From: Xanthomonas hydrangeae
GTDB lineage: Bacteria > Pseudomonadota > Gammaproteobacteria > Xanthomonadales > Xanthomonadaceae
Assembly (NCBI GenBank): GCA_905142475.1
Contig: LR990730.1
Coordinates: 2,294,001 to 2,358,000 of the forward strand
Direction: 5' to 3'
DNA: 64,000 nt
Of the stretch, positions 1 through 10,114 are shown one piece after another (position 1 is the first letter of the stretch; each line of letters starts with the position of its first letter). The translations under genes and the position numbers were made by a program. The notes below the pieces were generated by a model. The model saw only the letters and a program-made list of their open reading frames with translations, had not been told where the DNA came from and did no database searches.

Positions 1-3000
1 TCGTCGACAATGACTTCGTCGCCCTCGCTGCCTTGCAGGAAGGCATGGATCGCGGTGGCGGTGCGCTGCATGGTGTCTTTGAGCGCAGTCAACGCCGAGG
101 TGAGGTCGTGGCCTTCATCGATGCGGTTTTCCAGATCGCCGGCCGCACCCGCCAGCGCTGGTAATGCCAGCGATCCTGCCGCGCCGCGCAGCTTGTGCGC
201 CAGCGCACCGATGGCGGCCAGTTCGTTGTTGCGCAGATGCTCGGCGGCGGTTTCGGCCGGGTCCGGATTGTCGCGTAGCAGTTTGAGCAGATAACGCGCA
301 TACGGCTCGCGTTCGCGCCACAGGCTGCGTGCGCGCGCTGCATCCAATAGCTCCGAATCGGCGTGTTGCCACTCAGGGCCGGTGTGCAGCTCGGCCTGCG
401 GGGCAAGCGCGGGAATGCGGTGCAGTGCAGGCTGCAGGAAATGGCGGATGGCAGCGATCAGTTCCTCCACGTTGAAGGGCTTGGCGATGAAACCGTTCAT
501 GCCGGCTTCCAGCGCTTTTTCCTGTTGCGGGCGAAACGCACCGGCCGTGAGCGCAATCACCGGCAGGCTGGCCAGGGCAGGGATCTGCCGCAGCCGCCGC
601 GTGGCTTCATAGCCGTCCACCACCGGCATCTGCACATCCATCAGCACCAGATGAAAAAGATCCGGCGCGCGCTTGAGCGTGTTGACCGCCTGCTCGCCAT
701 CGTGCGCCACGGTGACCATGGCGCCTTCGCCTTCGAGAATGCGCTGTGCCACTTCGCAGTTGATCTCGCTGTCGTCCACCAGCAACAGATGCGCGCCTTC
801 CAGCCGGCGTGCGACGAAAGCGGGTGTGGCGGGGCGCGCAGCGGCGCGCCCGTCGAACAGTTGTTCCACCAGACGATGCAGCGCTGCACTGGTCACTGGT
901 TTGGTCATCACCGCATCCAGACCCTGTTGCTCGGGATGTTGCTCCAGCAGGCGGCGCTCGTACGCGGTGACCATCACGATGACCGGATGCGGGCCGGGTG
1001 TTGCACGTGCGCGTATCTGGCGCGCGATCGCCATACCATCGATATCGGGCATGCACCAGTCGAGCAGGAAGACGTCGTAGGGCTCGCTGGCCTGTTCGAT
1101 CGCCTGCAACGCGGCCTGGCCGTTGGTCACCGCATCCACACGCCAGCCGAGTTCGGTGGCGATACGCACCAGATTGTTGAGCGCCGCATCGTGGTCGTCG
1201 GCGATCAGGACGCGTGGCATCGACTCCAACGGCAACGTCGGCAGCTCGCGCTGTGACTGCGGCGGTGCGGATTTTTCCAGCGTCACCACAAAATAGAATT
1301 CGCTGCCGCGGCCGGGCACGCTTTCCACTTCCAGCTCGCCGCCCATCAATTCGATCAAGCGCCGGCTGATGGTCAGGCCCAGGCCGCTGCCGCCGTAACG
1401 CCGGCTGGTGGAGGTGTCGGCTTGCAGAAACGGTGAAAAGATCAGGCTCTGCTTTTCCTTGGAAATGCCGATGCCGGTGTCGCGTACCGAGAACAACAGC
1501 TTGAGCTTGTTCGGGTCGCCACTGGGGAAGCGCCGCACCGACAGCACCACCTCGCCCTGTTCGGTGAACTTGATCGCATTGCCGACCAGATTGACCAGCA
1601 CCTGATTGATGCGCAGTGCATCGCCGAGCAGCCAGCGGCTGTCGCGCGGCAACGGTTCGACAATCATTTCCACCGGTTTGGCGCTGAGCGAAGAACGCAT
1701 CAGGTCGGCGATATTGTCGAACAGCTGGTTGAGGTCGAACGGTGCGCGTTCCAGATCGATGCGCCCGGCTTCGATCTTGGAAAAATCCAGGATGTCGTTG
1801 ATGATCTCCAGCAGCGAGCGTGCAGACCGATCGATCTTGGCGACCATGTCCAGCGCCGCAACAGGCAGCTCGCTGCGTTGAAGCAGATACAGCATGCCCA
1901 GGATGGCATTCATCGGGGTGCGGATTTCGTGGCTCATGTTGGCCAGGAAATCGGACTTGGACTGGTTGGCGCTCTTGGCCGCGTCCATCGCCAGACGCAG
2001 CTGTTTTTCGTGCAGTTTCTGTTCGGTGAGATCCACCGCCACGCCCAGGTAGCCGATCACCTGATCGTTGTCGTCGCGCAAGGTGCTCAGCGTGAGCAAC
2101 ACCGGCAGGTGACGGCCTTCGTGACTGACGTAGGTCCATTCGCTGGTGTCGCTGCGGCCGAGGCTGGTCAGCGCAGCCACCGCTTCCAAGGTGTGCGCCA
2201 CCGGTGTGCCGGTCTGGTCGGCCAGCATGTGCGCGCGCTCCTGCAGTTCTTCCGGCTCGATGAACTGGCTGGCCTTGCGCCGGCCGATCACCTCTTCGGC
2301 CTTGTAACCCAGCAGTTTTTCTGCGGCTGGGTTGAACAGCGTGACAAAACCGCTGGAGTCGGTGGCGATGATGGCGTAACCGGCGTGCGCCAGAATCGCG
2401 CGCTGCAGCGCGGAGAATTTCACCAGCTCGCTGGTGCGCTCGGCCACCTGGTGTTCGAGCGATGCATTGAGTTCGACGATGCGCTGGTGCGAGCGCACCC
2501 GCTCGGAAATGTCGCGGAAGAAATGCGAATGCCCGGTGAGGGTGTCGTCGCCTTCGAGGATCGGCGCCTTGCTGGCCAGTACATAGACTGCGTGGCTATC
2601 GCGGTGGCGCATGATCTGCGCTGCAGAGGTCATCACCGGATGCGGCTCGTCGGGGTGCTCGACTTCCGGGACCGCATACGGTTGCGGCAACAACAGCGTT
2701 GCCAAGGTGCGGCCGATCGCCTCTTCCGAGCTGTAACCGAACATCGTCTCGGCCGCCGGATTCCAGTGTGTGATGCGTCCATCCGGGGTTTCGGCAACGA
2801 TCGCTTCGCTGGAGTTGCTGACCAGCGCGGCCAGTTCCATCTGTTTGCGCAGCACTTCTTCGCGGCGCAATCCGTTGCTGAAATACAGCCAGAGCAGCGC
2901 GGCGAACAGCACCGAGCCACCCATCATCAGGCTGCCTATCAACCAAGGCGAGGTCTGATGGAGCGAGGCGAGAAAGCTGGCAGTGGGGTGGGCGGTGATG

Positions 3001-3887
3001 ATCCAGGTGCGCCCATAGATCGGCAGCAGCTGGACGACTGGCGGACGACGCGCACTGTCATTGGACGGCGTACCGCTGCGATAGAAGGTGTGGGTCGGTT
3101 CGTTCCTGTCGGACAGATCCAGCGCCACGTCATCGCGTTCGCCCAGGGTGCTTTGCACCATCTGTTCGACGCTGAAAGGCGCATACACCCAGCCCGTGGT
3201 CGCCAGCATGCGTTGTTGCGGCGTCTGCAGCGGCATGCCTTCGCGATAGATCGCCAGCAGCACCAGGAACCCGCTTTCGCTGGGAATGCGATACCCCGAC
3301 AGCGAGACCGGTGAGGTCATGATCGGCTCGCCACTGCGCGATGCCTGCAAGGCCGCCGCCCGTCGACGCGGCTCGGAGGCGATGTCCAACCCGAGCGGGC
3401 GGTTGCCCGATGATTCGGGTTCGAAATACAGCACCATGAAACGCTCGCCGTCCCAGGGGGCCAACGGCCGGCGATGGATATCCGGCGCACCGTCGGCACG
3501 CGCGGCCTGCAGAAAGGCCGCTTCATCGGCAGGCGCCACGCGGTGGATATAGCCGTAACCCAGCACGCCGGGAAACTCGCGCGAATAATCGCGCGAGCGG
3601 CTGTAGAGGGTGAAACGATCGCGGCTGATGAGCCCGCTGCCTGCGCCGATCACCGCGCCGCGTGCACCGCGCAAGCCATGTTCGAAGGTATACATGCGCT
3701 CGCTGATGTTGCGCGACAAGCTGCGCACCACATCGTTGAAACGCTGCTCACGCTCGAGTTCGTTATGCCGATGCACCGCAAGCCCGGACAGGATGGCGGC
3801 GATCAAACCTGCGGTGAGGATCAGCAGTGCACCGATCGAGGTACGGCGCCCGTACTTCCTGCGCAGATCCCAGCGGCCATTCGGCAT
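1..3887 (-). CDS. Hybrid sensor histidine kinase (CHASE-PAS-PAS-HisKA-HATPase-REC-REC-Hpt), 3' end cut by window
   Basis: This is an inner-membrane multi-step phosphorelay kinase; the first 1295 residues are inside the window and the end lies beyond base 1. Seen in order: TM helix about 17-37, a periplasmic CHASE-like region ([10 protein letters not shown] motif), second TM about 314-336, two PAS-type regions, the H-box [13 protein letters not shown] with His653, an ATPase domain with GGSGLGLTI, a receiver with Asp943 ([11 protein letters not shown]), a second receiver with Asp1084 (LMDVQMP), and an Hpt segment with His1231 ([12 protein letters not shown]). All phosphorelay residues are present, so phosphate could run His-Asp-Asp-His within one chain. 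The ATG at 3887 has an AAAGGAAAC ribosome site. The ligand cannot be read from sequence; CHASE domains in other proteins bind small extracellular molecules. No cognate regulator is visible nearby. Confidence 0.93.
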   Translation of the reverse strand, partial: MPNGRWDLRRKYGRRTSIGALLILTAGLIAAILSGLAVHRHNELEREQRFNDVVRSLSRNISERMYTFEHGLRGARGAVIGAGSGLISRDRFTLYSRSRDYSREFPGVLGYGYIHRVAPADEAAFLQAARADGAPDIHRRPLAPWDGERFMVLYFEPESSGNRPLGLDIASEPRRRAAALQASRSGEPIMTSPVSLSGYRIPSESGFLVLLAIYREGMPLQTPQQRMLATTGWVYAPFSVEQMVQSTLGERDDVALDLSDRNEPTHTFYRSGTPSNDSARRPPVVQLLPIYGRTWIITAHPTASFLASLHQTSPWLIGSLMMGGSVLFAALLWLYFSNGLRREEVLRKQMELAALVSNSSEAIVAETPDGRITHWNPAAETMFGYSSEEAIGRTLATLLLPQPYAVPEVEHPDEPHPVMTSAAQIMRHRDSHAVYVLASKAPILEGDDTLTGHSHFFRDISERVRSHQRIVELNASLEHQVAERTSELVKFSALQRAILAHAGYAIIATDSSGFVTLFNPAAEKLLGYKAEEVIGRRKASQFIEPEELQERAHMLADQTGTPVAHTLEAVAALTSLGRSDTSEWTYVSHEGRHLPVLLTLSTLRDDNDQVIGYLGVAVDLTEQKLHEKQLRLAMDAAKSANQSKSDFLANMSHEIRTPMNAILGMLYLLQRSELPVAALDMVAKIDRSARSLLEIINDILDFSKIEAGRIDLERAPFDLNQLFDNIADLMRSSLSAKPVEMIVEPLPRDSRWLLGDALRINQVLVNLVGNAIKFTEQGEVVLSVRRFPSGDPNKLKLLFSVRDTGIGISKEKQSLIFSPFLQADTSTSRRYGGSGLGLTISRRLIELMGGELEVESVPGRGSEFYFVVTLEKSAPPQSQRELPTLPLESMPRVLIADDHDAALNNLVRIATELGWRVDAVTNGQAALQAIEQASEPYDVFLLDWCMPDIDGMAIARQIRARATPGPHPVIVMVTAYERRLLEQHPEQQGLDAVMTKPVTSAALHRLVEQLFDGRAAARPATPAFVARRLEGAHLLLVDDSEINCEVAQRILEGEGAMVTVAHDGEQAVNTLKRAPDLFHLVLMDVQMPVVDGYEATRRLRQIPALASLPVIALTAGAFRPQQEKALEAGMNGFIAKPFNVEELIAAIRHFLQPALHRIPALAPQAELHTGPEWQHADSELLDAARARSLWREREPYARYLLKLLRDNPDPAETAAEHLRNNELAAIGALAHKLRGAAGSLALPALAGAAGDLENRIDEGHDLTSALTALKDTMQRTATAIHAFLQGSEGDEVIVD

Positions 3888-4094
3888 CTTGTTTCCTTTG
3901 CCTTGCTGTTGCGTGCCCAGTGTCCTGGCCGACGGCGAGGTCGGCCTCGTGGTACCGCTTGAAGATGATCCAGCCCGTGCAGCACTCCCCTGGTGCTGTA
4001 ACGTGCCATTGGTGGCCGGCAAATAATAGGTGGCCGTCAGCGGCTGGCCGTGATTGGGCAGCTGTCAGTGAGTGATCAGGTCACTGCCAGTGCA

Positions 4095-5399
4095 TCAGAA
4101 CGCAAGCCAGATCGATAGCGCATGAAGAGCAAGGCCAATCAATCCACCAACCAGCGTTCCATTGAACCGAATGTATTGCAGATCGCGTCCGACACCCAAT
4201 TCCAATTGTTCGACGAGGTGACGTTCGTCCCAACTTTTCATCGTCGATGCAATATGTTCGGTCACAGAGACACGCAAGCGCGAGGTGAGTTTGTCAGCAG
4301 CCTGCAACATATGCTGATTGAGCGCTTCACGCAGTGAGGGGTCCGACGACAACGCCTGGCCGAGCGATTGCATCGAGCGCTCCATATGCGCGGCCATCGA
4401 CGATTGTTCACGCGCCAGGTCGTTGCGCAGCGCATCGCGAATCTCGCCCCACAGGCCTTGCACATATTCCTGCAGCGCCGGATGTTCGATCGCGCGCTGC
4501 TTGAGCTCTTCCACCCGCACCGCCATGTCCGGCTCGTCGCGCAGCCGCGCGATGTAGCGCTGCAACCACGCTTCATAGTCGAGCCTGATTGGATGCTCTG
4601 GCGTTTTGAGAATGTCCTGCAGCTCTTCGATCGCCGCACGCGCCATGCGGTCGGCCAGGCTGTCGCCGATCTCTTCGATCGGCTTGACCCAGTTCACGGT
4701 GCCGACCAGCTTGGGCCACTCGCGGCGTGCGTAGCGCACGATCAGCGCCGAGGCACGCGTCTTGACCTGTTCCTGGTCCAGCCATTCGCCCAGCCGCAGC
4801 AGGACTTCATCCAGCAACTTCTGATGACGGCCGTCGGTGGTGAGCAGCGCCATCACATCGCCGGCGGTTGCGGCGGCATTCCATTTGCGCAGGCGGTCGA
4901 CGACGAAGCGTTGGATCGCGCCACGCACGGCTTCTTCGTCCAGCAACTCCAGCGCCTGCTGCATCCAGCCGCGCGCCATCTGCGCGAGCATGCGGGCCTG
5001 CTCGGGTTTGGCCAGCCATTCGCCGAGCCGGCTGGCCGGGTCGAACACGCGCAGCTTGTCCATCAATGCATCGGGGGCGAGAAACTGGTCGCGCACGAAA
5101 CCGGCCAGGCCGTCGGCCAGGCGGTCCTTGCCGCGCGGCAGGATGGCGGTATGCGGAATCGGCAGGCCCATCGGGCGGCGGAACAACGCCACCACCGCAA
5201 ACCAGTCGGCCAGCGCGCCCACCGTGGCGGCTTCGCAGAAGGCCGACACCCAGGCCCAGATGCCTTGCTCGCCCATCAGGTGACTGACGACAAAGCCGGC
5301 AAACATGGCCAGCAACAGGGCCACCGCCAACAGCTTCATGCGCTGCAGCTGGGCACGACGGGGATCGATGGGGCGGGGAGTGCTGACGCTTGGTTCCAT
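4095..5399 (-). CDS. DUF445 (YjiN-type) membrane protein
   Basis: 434-residue protein of the DUF445 family. Two hydrophobic segments near the N-terminus (KLLAVALLLAMFAGFVVSH and the region around CEAATVGALADWFAVVALF) and one at the very C-terminus (LVGGLIGLALHALSIWLAF) bracket a long charged helical middle, the usual family architecture. The ADWFAVVALFRRPMGLPIPH stretch is the characteristic signature. The ATG at 5399 is preferred to the longer reading frame from 5507, whose extra 36 residues look like intergenic translation (Arg, Pro and Cys rich). The function of the family is not established; an envelope role is generally assumed. It stands alone between the kinase gene and a pair of palindromic repeats. 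Confidence 0.88.
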   Translation of the reverse strand: MEPSVSTPRPIDPRRAQLQRMKLLAVALLLAMFAGFVVSHLMGEQGIWAWVSAFCEAATVGALADWFAVVALFRRPMGLPIPHTAILPRGKDRLADGLAGFVRDQFLAPDALMDKLRVFDPASRLGEWLAKPEQARMLAQMARGWMQQALELLDEEAVRGAIQRFVVDRLRKWNAAATAGDVMALLTTDGRHQKLLDEVLLRLGEWLDQEQVKTRASALIVRYARREWPKLVGTVNWVKPIEEIGDSLADRMARAAIEELQDILKTPEHPIRLDYEAWLQRYIARLRDEPDMAVRVEELKQRAIEHPALQEYVQGLWGEIRDALRNDLAREQSSMAAHMERSMQSLGQALSSDPSLREALNQHMLQAADKLTSRLRVSVTEHIASTMKSWDERHLVEQLELGVGRDLQYIRFNGTLVGGLIGLALHALSIWLAF

Positions 5400-5470
5400 G
5401 GCCTGAGTGTACCCAGTCGCGTGCGGATGGCATGTCCACGGCGATGCCTGACAACGCTGCTGGCGTCGGC

Positions 5471-5536
5471 GTAGGAGCGCCCTCGGGCGCGATGGCGTTA
5501 CCGGCAAAGCTCCATCGCGCCCGAGGGCGCTCCTAC
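5471..5536. repeat. REP-like palindrome, copy 1
   Basis: Perfect inverted repeat with 25-bp arms (5471-5495 and 5512-5536) beginning GTAGGAGCGC and a 16-base loop containing CGTTACCGG. It lies between the minus-strand DUF445 and ParB-like genes. A second, less perfect copy is at 5598-5662 with the same loop, and a short related piece occurs at 16585. GTAGGAGCGC palindromes of this type are common between genes in Xanthomonas. Confidence 0.85.
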
Positions 5537-5597
5537 GGGTGGTTGCACCGAGCGGTCGCGCACGGGTTGCCGTTCGCGATTGCGGCGTGATGGTTCG

Positions 5598-5662
5598 GTA
5601 GGAGCGCGCTTGCGCGCGATGGCGTTACCGGGAAAGCCCATCGCGCCCACGTGCGCTCCTAC
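5598..5662. repeat. REP-like palindrome, copy 2
   Basis: Inverted repeat with 25-base arms (5598-5622 and 5638-5662) that differ at about four positions. It starts GTAGGAGCGC and carries the same CGTTACCGG loop core as the copy at 5471-5536, 61 bases away. Just downstream of the ParB-like gene end, it could act as a transcript 3' structure, but no T-run follows it. Confidence 0.75.
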
Positions 5663-5690
5663 GGGTGACGCGCTGCGGTCGGTCGTGCAC

Positions 5691-6545
5691 TCAGCCGCGC
5701 AGACGTTCCAGCTGCGACTGCAGCGCGGCCACCTTGGCCTGCAGCGCGGTGTTTTCGTTTTCCAGCTCGGTGACGCGGCGCTGCAGCGCTTTCACATCGC
5801 GGCGTTCGGCTTCGCCACCTTCGGCTTCGTCGGATTTGGGTTTGCGCTTGGCATCGCGCACCCGTTTGGCGGCCTGCTTGAGCTCGGCCTTGCCGGCCTG
5901 CGCGGCGGCGCGTTGCTCGTCCTCGGACAAGGTCGCAACGGCGGCGGCGGCGCTGATCGAAATCTCACCGGCCCGCACCGCCTGCACCACTTCCGGGGCA
6001 GCCTGTTTGTGAATGCGCTCGATCATCACCACCTGGTTGTTGCTCAGGCGCGCCTCGCGCGCCAGCTCGGCGCGGCTGACCGGGGTGGAGGTCTCTTCCC
6101 ACGGTGGGCTGTCGCTGTCTTCAGTGCTGCGTGCGGCGCTGTCATCGAGGCCGGTGTCGGCCTGGTCATCGCCAACCACTGGTGCTTCGGCAGCGGCGTC
6201 GGCGTCGCGCTGGGTACGTTGGCGTGCAGCCAGGATCTCGCGCTTGCGCAGCGCCAGCACGCCACGCTGGAAGTCCGACACGCTGCGCCGGCCCAGGTGC
6301 TGCTCGATCATCCACAGATGCACGTCCTGCATCGACTGGAAGCGCGGGTTCTGCACGGTCTGGAACGGCAGGCCGTGCTTCTGGCAGATGCCGTAGCGGT
6401 TGTGGCCATCCACCAGCACATCCCCCCACAACACCAACGCATCGCGGCAGCCCTCGGCCAGCAGGCTGCGTTCCAGCGCCTCGTGCTCGTCGGGCGTCAG
6501 CGGGTCGATATAGGCCTTGAGTTCTTCTTTGACAACGATGTTCAT
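5691..6545 (-). CDS. ParB/RepB-like nuclease-fold protein with C-terminal coiled coil
   Basis: 284-residue soluble protein. The N-terminal part (about residues 10-60) has the ParB/sulfiredoxin-like pattern, including GCRDALVLWGDVLVDGHNRY, where DGHNRY corresponds to the ParB-box signature. Residues around 70-100 (MIEQHLGRRSVSDFQRGVLA) resemble the partner helix region. The middle is acidic and low-complexity. The last 35 residues form clear heptads (LQRRVTELENENTALQAKV), predicting a coiled-coil dimerizer. The ATG at 6545 is chosen because the residues encoded upstream of it are intergenic in character. No ParA lies beside it, so this is an orphan, often annotated in Xanthomonas as a plasmid replication/partition-related protein. 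Real role unknown: DNA binding or CTP-dependent switching would be inference. Confidence 0.8.
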   Translation of the reverse strand: MNIVVKEELKAYIDPLTPDEHEALERSLLAEGCRDALVLWGDVLVDGHNRYGICQKHGLPFQTVQNPRFQSMQDVHLWMIEQHLGRRSVSDFQRGVLALRKREILAARQRTQRDADAAAEAPVVGDDQADTGLDDSAARSTEDSDSPPWEETSTPVSRAELAREARLSNNQVVMIERIHKQAAPEVVQAVRAGEISISAAAAVATLSEDEQRAAAQAGKAELKQAAKRVRDAKRKPKSDEAEGGEAERRDVKALQRRVTELENENTALQAKVAALQSQLERLRG

Positions 6546-6669
6546 GCGGCAACTGCGGGAAGTGCGGGGCCGGCATTGTAGTGAGCCTGCACCGGCTTTG
6601 CGCGCTTGACCGCGACGCGCCCGGGCGCTACACGCGGGCGCTTGCGCTGCTGTCATCAAGCCGCTGTCG

Positions 6670-8022
6670 TCAAGCAATGCTGCGCAGGATCCTGCCCAGC
6701 GTTTCGACGATCTGCCCGATCTGCTCGGGCGTGACGATCAGCGGTGGCGACAACGCGATGACATCGCCGGTGACGCGCACCAGCAGGCCGCCGTCGTGGA
6801 AGCAGCGCTCGAACACCTCGTAGCCACGTGCGCCCGGCGCACCGTCGCGCGGTGCCAGCTCGATCGCGCCGATCAGGCCGACGTTGCGGATGTCGATCAC
6901 GTGCGGCAGTCCGCGCAGGCTGTGCAGCGCGTGTTCCCATTGCGGGCCAAGCGTGATCGCGCGGGCAAACAGGCCTTCTTCGGCGTAGGTGTCCAGCGTG
7001 GCGAGGGCCGCAGCGCAGGCCAGCGGGTGACCGGAATAGGTGTAGCCGTGGAAGAGTTCGATCGCCGCTTCCGGCCCATGCATGAAGGCGTCGTGGATCG
7101 CATCGGCCACCAGCACCGCGCCCATCGGCACGGTGCCGCTGGTCAGGCCCTTGGCGGCGGTGATCAGGTCCGGGGTGACGCCGAAGCGCTGCGCGGCGAA
7201 GGCCTCGCCGACCCGGCCGAAGCCGGTGATCACTTCGTCGAACACCAGCACGATGCCGTGGCGGTCGCAGATGGCGCGCAGCCGCTGCAGATAGCCTTCC
7301 GGCGGCAGGATCACGCCGGCCGAGCCGGACACCGGTTCGACGAACACCGCTGCAATGGTGGAGGCGTCGTGCAAGGTGATCAGCCGTTCCAGATCGTCGG
7401 CCAGCTCGACACCGTGCGCAGGCAGGCCACGTGAGTAGGCATTGCGTTCGATATCGAGCGTATGCCGCAGATGGTCGGTACCGGCCAGCAGCGGGCCGAA
7501 CCATTTGCGGTTGTTGGGCAGCCCGCCGATCGACATGCCGCCGAAGCCGACCCCGTGATAGGCCTTCTCGCGGCCGATGAAGCGGGTGCGCTGGCCCTCG
7601 CCGCGCAGGCGGTGATAGGCCAGCACGATCTTCATCGCGCTATCCACCGCCTCCGAGCCGGAGTTGGTGAAGAACACCTGCCCCAGCCCGGGTGGTGCGA
7701 TCGCGGCCAGCCGCTGCGCCAGCACGAACGGCAGCGGCGAACCCATCTGGAAGGTCGGCGCGAAATCCAGCGTGCCGGCCTGCGCGCGGATCGCCGCCAC
7801 GATGCGCTCGCGGCCATGGCCGGCGTTGCAGCACCACAGGCCGGCGGCGCCATCCAGGATCTGGCGGCCGTCGACATCGCGGTAATACATGCCGGCTGCC
7901 GATGCCAGCAGGCGCGGGCGCGCCTTGAACTGGCGATTGGCAGTGAACGGCATCCAGAACGCGTCCAACTGCGCCGGTGCCTGTAACGCATGCGCCTGAT
8001 CGCTCAGCGGGTGGTCGTGCAT
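6670..8022 (-). CDS. Class III PLP aminotransferase, omega-amino acid:pyruvate type
   Basis: 450-residue PLP enzyme. The N-terminal FWMPFTANRQFK block is typical of beta-alanine/omega-amino acid:pyruvate transaminases. Other class III marks are NSGSEAVDSAMK (phosphate binding), the aspartate of VFDEVITGFGR, and the PLP lysine in TAAKGLTSG (Lys291 from this start). An upstream in-frame ATG at 8034 is possible, but its own codon overlaps a GGAG six bases before the ATG at 8022, so 8022 is favoured. It probably moves an amino group from beta-alanine, GABA or a related amine to pyruvate. It is monocistronic and divergent from the OFA carrier. It may supply GABA-transaminase activity for the polyamine cluster, but that is inference. 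Confidence 0.88.
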   Translation of the reverse strand: MHDHPLSDQAHALQAPAQLDAFWMPFTANRQFKARPRLLASAAGMYYRDVDGRQILDGAAGLWCCNAGHGRERIVAAIRAQAGTLDFAPTFQMGSPLPFVLAQRLAAIAPPGLGQVFFTNSGSEAVDSAMKIVLAYHRLRGEGQRTRFIGREKAYHGVGFGGMSIGGLPNNRKWFGPLLAGTDHLRHTLDIERNAYSRGLPAHGVELADDLERLITLHDASTIAAVFVEPVSGSAGVILPPEGYLQRLRAICDRHGIVLVFDEVITGFGRVGEAFAAQRFGVTPDLITAAKGLTSGTVPMGAVLVADAIHDAFMHGPEAAIELFHGYTYSGHPLACAAALATLDTYAEEGLFARAITLGPQWEHALHSLRGLPHVIDIRNVGLIGAIELAPRDGAPGARGYEVFERCFHDGGLLVRVTGDVIALSPPLIVTPEQIGQIVETLGRILRSIA

Positions 8023-8431
8023 TGCAGGCTCCATCGCGGGGGTTGCATGACTGTACGGCAGGCGTCGCGCCGCCCGTCATCCCCTGGGAATGCCCGATTG
8101 CGACGCCGATTCCGCGACACGCGTCGCGCGGCCTGCACGGACTAGTCAATTAGTCGCAGCGTCGGCCGCTAACCTCCGGGAATGCCTTGTGGCGCGGGCT
8201 GTGGCGGGACGCGGGCAGGGTATGGGGCTGGGTCGAAGCATTGCAAAGATCCAGTGATCGCCGATGATGCGCCAGACGACTGCCTGTTGGGCCTGGTAGT
8301 CGCTGCTGCCCTTATCGCAAGACGCCAATCGATCGCAGCCATCAATCGTATTCGGAGCCGCTGACACACTCCTCGCGCAGTCGTTTGTCGGTCGCTCTAC
8401 ATCGCACTCATCGTATTTTTTGGGGAACGGA
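8023..8431. other. Gene-free divergent interval
   Basis: 409 bases between the divergent aminotransferase and OFA-carrier genes; no convincing ORF. It must hold the promoters of both. The only structure noted is a small inverted repeat GACTA-N6-TAGTC at 8140-8155, with the spacing of a possible operator half-site pair. No confident -35/-10 pair was found. Confidence 0.5.
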
Positions 8432-10108
8432 ATGACACAAGGGTCCACCGTGGCGACAGCCAGCGCAGACGCCGGTCTGCTGTCCAAGGAGCGCATCATT
8501 GCGCGTCCGGGGTTCAATCGTTGGTTGGTTCCGCCGGCAGCATTGGCGATCCATCTCTGTATCGGGATGGCCTACGGCTTCAGCGTGTTCTGGTTGCCGT
8601 TGTCCAAGGCGCTGGGGATCACCGAGGCGATCGCGTGCCCGGCCGACATGGGCCTGTTCGCACGCATGGTCGCCACCACGTGCGATTGGAAGATCAGCGA
8701 ATTGCAGTGGATGTACACGCTGTTCTTCGTGCTGCTGGGCTGCTCGGCGGCGATCTGGGGCGGTTGGCTGGAACGTGCCGGCCCGCGCAAGGCCGGTGTG
8801 GTCTCGGCGTTATGCTGGTGCGGCGGCCTGGTGATTTCGGCCGCCGGCATCCACTTCCATCAGATCTGGATGCTGTGGCTGGGCTCGGGCGTGATCGGCG
8901 GGATCGGTCTTGGCCTGGGTTACATCTCGCCGGTGTCGACCCTGATCAAGTGGTTCCCGGACCGCCGCGGCATGGCGACCGGTATGGCGATCATGGGCTT
9001 CGGCGGCGGCGCGATGATCGGCAGCCCGCTGGCCGATGCGCTGATGCGCCACTTCGCCACGCCGACCTCGGTGGGCGTGCTGGAAACCTTCCTGGTGATG
9101 GCGGCGCTGTACTTCGTCTTCATGATGGCCGGTGCGTTCGGCTACCGGGTGCCGCCGAGCGGCTGGACGCCGGCCGGCTGGACCGCACCGGTGGCCAGCA
9201 GCAACGCCATGATCACCGCCAACCACGTGCACGTGAGCAAGGTCTGGGGCATCCCGCAGTTCTGGTTGCTGTGGGGCGTGCTGTGCCTGAACGTCTCGGC
9301 AGGTATCGGTGTGATCGGCATGTCCTCGCCGATGTTGCAGGAAGTGTTCGGCGGCCGGTTGATCGGCGTGGACGTCGGCTTCGGCAGCCTGGATCCGACC
9401 CAGCTGGCCAGCATCGCCGCCATTGCCGCCGGGTTCACCGGTCTGTTGAGCCTGTTCAATATCGGTGGCCGGTTCTTCTGGGCCAGCATGTCCGACAAGC
9501 TCGGCCGCAAGAACACCTACACGCTGTTCTTCGTGCTCGGCATCTGCCTGTACGCCGCTGCGCCATCGGCCGGTGACGTCGGTGGCATCGCGCTGTTTGC
9601 GGGCATCTTCTGCATCATCCTGTCGATGTACGGCGGCGGCTTCGCCACCATTCCGGCGTATCTGGCCGACCTGTTCGGTACCCAGATGGTCGGCGCCATC
9701 CACGGCCGTCTGCTGACCGCCTGGGCCACCGCCGGCATCCTCGGTCCGGTGGTCGTCGGCTATATGCGTGAGTACCAACTGGCGCACGGCAGCCCGCCGT
9801 CACAGGTCTACAACACCACCATGTACATCCTCGCCGGCATGTTGGTACTCGGTCTGATCTGCAATCTGTTGGTGCGCCCGGTGGCCGCGCGCCACTTCAT
9901 GACGCCGGACGAGCTGGCGCGCGAAAAGCAGCTGGCGCACGAGAAAGTGGACCGCAGCGGGCATGGCGTGTTGCCGCCCGAGCAACTGGCGCGCATCGGG
10001 CATGGCGGTAATCCCGCACTGGTGGCGTTTGCCTGGCTGGCGGTCGGTATCCCGATGCTGTTCGGTATCTGGGTCACGCTGCAGAAAGCCTTCGTGCTGT
10101 TTCATTGA
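8432..10108 (+). CDS. OFA-family MFS transporter (oxalate/formate antiporter type)
   Basis: 558-residue, about 12-TM major facilitator carrier. The MFS loop signature appears as WFPDRRGMATGMAIMGFGGG, with a second one near SMSDKLGRKNTYTLFF; family traits include GYISPVSTLIKWFPDRRG. A long extra segment follows the first TM (ITEAIACPADMGLFARMVAT), and the C-terminal tail is charged before a final TM, as in long OFA members. The start is the ATG at 8432, preceded by GGGGAACGGA; the TTG 12 bases upstream lies within that site. fdhD begins 6 bases after the stop, so carrier, FdhD and the molybdoenzyme are probably one transcript. That context suggests import or exchange of formate, oxalate or a related small carboxylate. 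Substrate not provable here. Confidence 0.86.
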   Translation: MTQGSTVATASADAGLLSKERIIARPGFNRWLVPPAALAIHLCIGMAYGFSVFWLPLSKALGITEAIACPADMGLFARMVATTCDWKISELQWMYTLFFVLLGCSAAIWGGWLERAGPRKAGVVSALCWCGGLVISAAGIHFHQIWMLWLGSGVIGGIGLGLGYISPVSTLIKWFPDRRGMATGMAIMGFGGGAMIGSPLADALMRHFATPTSVGVLETFLVMAALYFVFMMAGAFGYRVPPSGWTPAGWTAPVASSNAMITANHVHVSKVWGIPQFWLLWGVLCLNVSAGIGVIGMSSPMLQEVFGGRLIGVDVGFGSLDPTQLASIAAIAAGFTGLLSLFNIGGRFFWASMSDKLGRKNTYTLFFVLGICLYAAAPSAGDVGGIALFAGIFCIILSMYGGGFATIPAYLADLFGTQMVGAIHGRLLTAWATAGILGPVVVGYMREYQLAHGSPPSQVYNTTMYILAGMLVLGLICNLLVRPVAARHFMTPDELAREKQLAHEKVDRSGHGVLPPEQLARIGHGGNPALVAFAWLAVGIPMLFGIWVTLQKAFVLFH

Positions 10109-10114
10109 GATGAG

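Noticed and set aside
607-2139. 510-codon ORF in the histidine kinase region
   Set aside because: It is a different frame from the kinase, which is continuous from 3887 to the left edge with all catalytic motifs in its own frame.
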